Assembly (NCBI GenBank): GCA_034927285.1 | Contig: JAYFQF010000032.1 | Span: 1-33,985, forward strand | Length of the DNA stretch: 33,985 nucleotides | Direction of reading: 5' to 3' | Source: JAYFQF01 sp034927285 | GTDB taxonomy: Bacteria > Bacillota > Peptococcia > DRI-13 > UBA5745 | In this document: positions 32,539 to 33,985 of the stretch, piece after piece | Layout of the letters: the number at the start of each line of letters is the position of its first letter | How positions within the stretch are numbered: the first letter of the stretch is position 1 | Position numbers and translations under genes: made by a program | The notes under the pieces: model-generated | The model's input: only the letters and a program-made list of their open reading frames with translations | The model's database searches: none | What the model was told of the DNA's origin: nothing

Positions 32539-33717
32539 TTACCATAAGCCAAACCGCTTAACGGCCCAGCGGACAAGCCGGTAGTAAGGGGTCTCCAGCT
32601 CCCCGGCGGCTTCGGCCAAAAGCCGCCGGACAGGCAGGCCCTGGGGGCAGCGGCTTTCACATTTGCCGCAGCCTGCGCAGAAAGAGGCGCTGCTTTGCCT
32701 TTTGCGTAAGGCCGTGCAGCGTAAATAATCCTTCCGGCCGGCTTTTGGGCTTTCGGCATACATCGCATTATAACAGGTAAATGTCCCTGGAATATCCACG
32801 TTGCGGGGACAAGGCATACAATACCCGCAGCCGGTGCAGGCGGCTTTGGTGGCGGCTCTGGCCGCCTCTTTTACGCCTTCGATCAGGGCAAAGTCTTCGG
32901 CGGTGAAACCGCCGGGCCGGACCTGATCAGCCACGCGGCAGTTTTCTTTCACCATAGCCAAAGAGTTCATGCCGGACAGGACGCAGGTCACGGCTTCCTG
33001 GTCCCAAAGCCAGCGCAGGCCCCATTCGGCGGCCGAATACCGCCGCGGATTCCGGCGGATCATTGCTTTGGCCTCCCGGGGCAAAAGCTCCACCAGCTTG
33101 CCCCCTCTGAGAGGCTCCATCACAATCACCGGCAGTCCTTTGGCCCGGGCGTACTCCAGCCCTTTACGCCCGGCCTGGCTGTGCTCATCCAGATAATTAT
33201 ACTGAATCTGGCAAAGATCCCAGGGATATGCGTCCACCAACTGCTGAAAGGCCTCCCGGTGGCCGTGGTAGGAAAAGCCGACTCCGCCGATCCGGCCCGC
33301 CGCCTGCTGCTCCGCCAGCCATTCCCTGATCCCCAGGCTTTCCAGCCTCTGCCATGTCTCCAGATCCGTCAGCATATGCATCAGGTAATAGTCCACATAA
33401 TCGGTTCGCAGCCGCCGCAGCTCTTCCAGGAACAGCTTTTCCAGCCCCTCCCGGGATTTAACCAGATAATGAGGCAGCTTGGTGGCGATCATGACCTTCT
33501 CCCGGCAGCGGTTCTTCTCCAGAATCCTGCCGAGAGCGGCCTCGCTGCCCGGATAAACATAGGCGGTATCGAAATAATTTACGCCGGCCCTGACGGCGGC
33601 CATTATTTCTTCCTCCGCCTTAATCAGATCGACGCGTCCCGCGGTTTTTGTAAAACGCAGGCAGCCGTAGCCCAGGATCGAAACAGGCCGTCCTTTTTTA
33701 TCGGGTCTGTATTGCAT
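32539..33717 (-). CDS. Aldo/keto reductase with ferredoxin-like 4Fe-4S domain
   Basis: A 392-residue protein. The aldo/keto reductase barrel has D50 and a nearby Tyr in NYFDTAYVYPGSE, K80 in MIATKLP and H114 in YLMHMLTD, the usual catalytic set, and GVGFSYHG. The C-terminus carries cysteine clusters CTGCGYCMPCP (C294, C297, C300, C303) and CAGCGKCESRCP (C347, C350, C353, C357) for [4Fe-4S] centres. Such 'predicted oxidoreductases' are frequent in anaerobes; substrate unknown. ATG at 33717 with GGGGAG about 8 bases upstream, 53 bases after the metallophosphoesterase stop. Confidence 0.93.
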   Translation of the reverse strand: MQYRPDKKGRPVSILGYGCLRFTKTAGRVDLIKAEEEIMAAVRAGVNYFDTAYVYPGSEAALGRILEKNRCREKVMIATKLPHYLVKSREGLEKLFLEELRRLRTDYVDYYLMHMLTDLETWQRLESLGIREWLAEQQAAGRIGGVGFSYHGHREAFQQLVDAYPWDLCQIQYNYLDEHSQAGRKGLEYARAKGLPVIVMEPLRGGKLVELLPREAKAMIRRNPRRYSAAEWGLRWLWDQEAVTCVLSGMNSLAMVKENCRVADQVRPGGFTAEDFALIEGVKEAARAATKAACTGCGYCMPCPRNVDIPGTFTCYNAMYAESPKAGRKDYLRCTALRKRQSSASFCAGCGKCESRCPQGLPVRRLLAEAAGELETPYYRLVRWAVKRFGLW

Positions 33718-33770
33718 AGCGATATCTCCCCGTCAGAATTTTATTGGCTTCATGCCAAAGGGAGAAAGGC

Positions 33771-33985
33771 TTAGCCTTCCTCCGGGGTTTCGTTTTCTTC
33801 GGCTTCGAGAGAATTCAGCGTGACGGCGACAATCTCGGGCCTGTTGAACACCCGGATGGGAAAAATGCTGTTTCCCAGCCCCCTGCTCACAAACATCGCA
33901 GAGGAATTTTTGGTGTAGAGGCCGCTGGTATACCGGGGAAAAAGCCCCTGACCCGGAGCCGCAAGTCCTCCGATAAAGGGAAGCC
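33771..33985 (-). CDS. Metallophosphoesterase, C-terminal part (cut by window edge)
   Basis: The last 71 codons of a gene entering from the right edge. The reading LPFIGGLAAPGQGLFPRYTSG, then LYTKNSSAMFVSRGLGNSIFPIR and VFNRPEIVAVTL, is the typical end of YkuE-like membrane-associated metallophosphoesterases, with the metal-ligand region outside the window. A short acidic tail (SLEAEENETPEEG) follows. Same strand as the aldo/keto reductase and probably cotranscribed with it. Confidence 0.8.
   Translation of the reverse strand, partial: LPFIGGLAAPGQGLFPRYTSGLYTKNSSAMFVSRGLGNSIFPIRVFNRPEIVAVTLNSLEAEENETPEEG

Overview
The window looks like chromosomal DNA of an anaerobic, fairly GC-rich member of the Firmicutes, most likely class Clostridia. 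The evidence is the gene order 6S RNA - tcdA - rarA (also seen around the Bacillus 6S-1 locus), the miaB-mutS-mutL-methyltransferase-miaA cluster next to hflX and a methionine gamma-lyase-family gene, strong AGGAGG-type ribosome binding sites, several radical SAM enzymes, and an aldo/keto reductase with ferredoxin-like clusters. Nothing in the sequence fixes the species.

Left edge (1-1060): a piece of a large serine recombinase runs directly into the antisense strand of a truncated 23S rRNA uracil methyltransferase gene (rlmCD/rumA type). This is the scar of a mobile-element event or an assembly joint. About 500 bases without a convincing gene follow, holding a 22-base direct repeat. Region 1061-9281 (+ strand): three c-di-GMP genes (two GGDEF proteins and a PAS-GGDEF-PAS-GGDEF-EAL protein) interspersed with ogt (minus strand) and an EcsC-family gene, followed by two radical SAM enzymes (SPL-like and PflX-like) and a terminator.

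Region 9403-13816 (minus strand): a probable module of a DUF2294/MpsC-like protein, a divergent Nif3-like metal protein, and two paralogous gate-domain membrane proteins. The Nif3-like gene has a ~400-base leader with a long hairpin terminator. This is the least explained functional unit in the window. Region 13951-18047: a methionine gamma-lyase-family PLP enzyme, hflX, a 66-residue glycine-rich membrane microprotein on the other strand, and miaA. Region 18060-25337 is the repair/tRNA-modification operon miaB > mutS > mutL > RsmJ-like methyltransferase > miaA. Within it mutL is broken by a 7-base insertion that converts an imperfect palindrome into a perfect 18-bp inverted repeat, the signature of a quasipalindrome template-switch mutation. 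A mismatch-repair gene broken this way predicts a mutator phenotype, or else a MutL split into two polypeptides.

Region 25415-33985 (minus strand): a PRC-barrel/AI-2E-family permease fusion, rarA, tcdA, a well-supported 6S RNA, a two-component system whose promoter carries two tandem 11-bp repeats, a 4Fe-4S aldo/keto reductase, and the C-terminal end of a metallophosphoesterase cut by the window edge. No tRNA, rRNA, CRISPR array or complete insertion sequence was seen.
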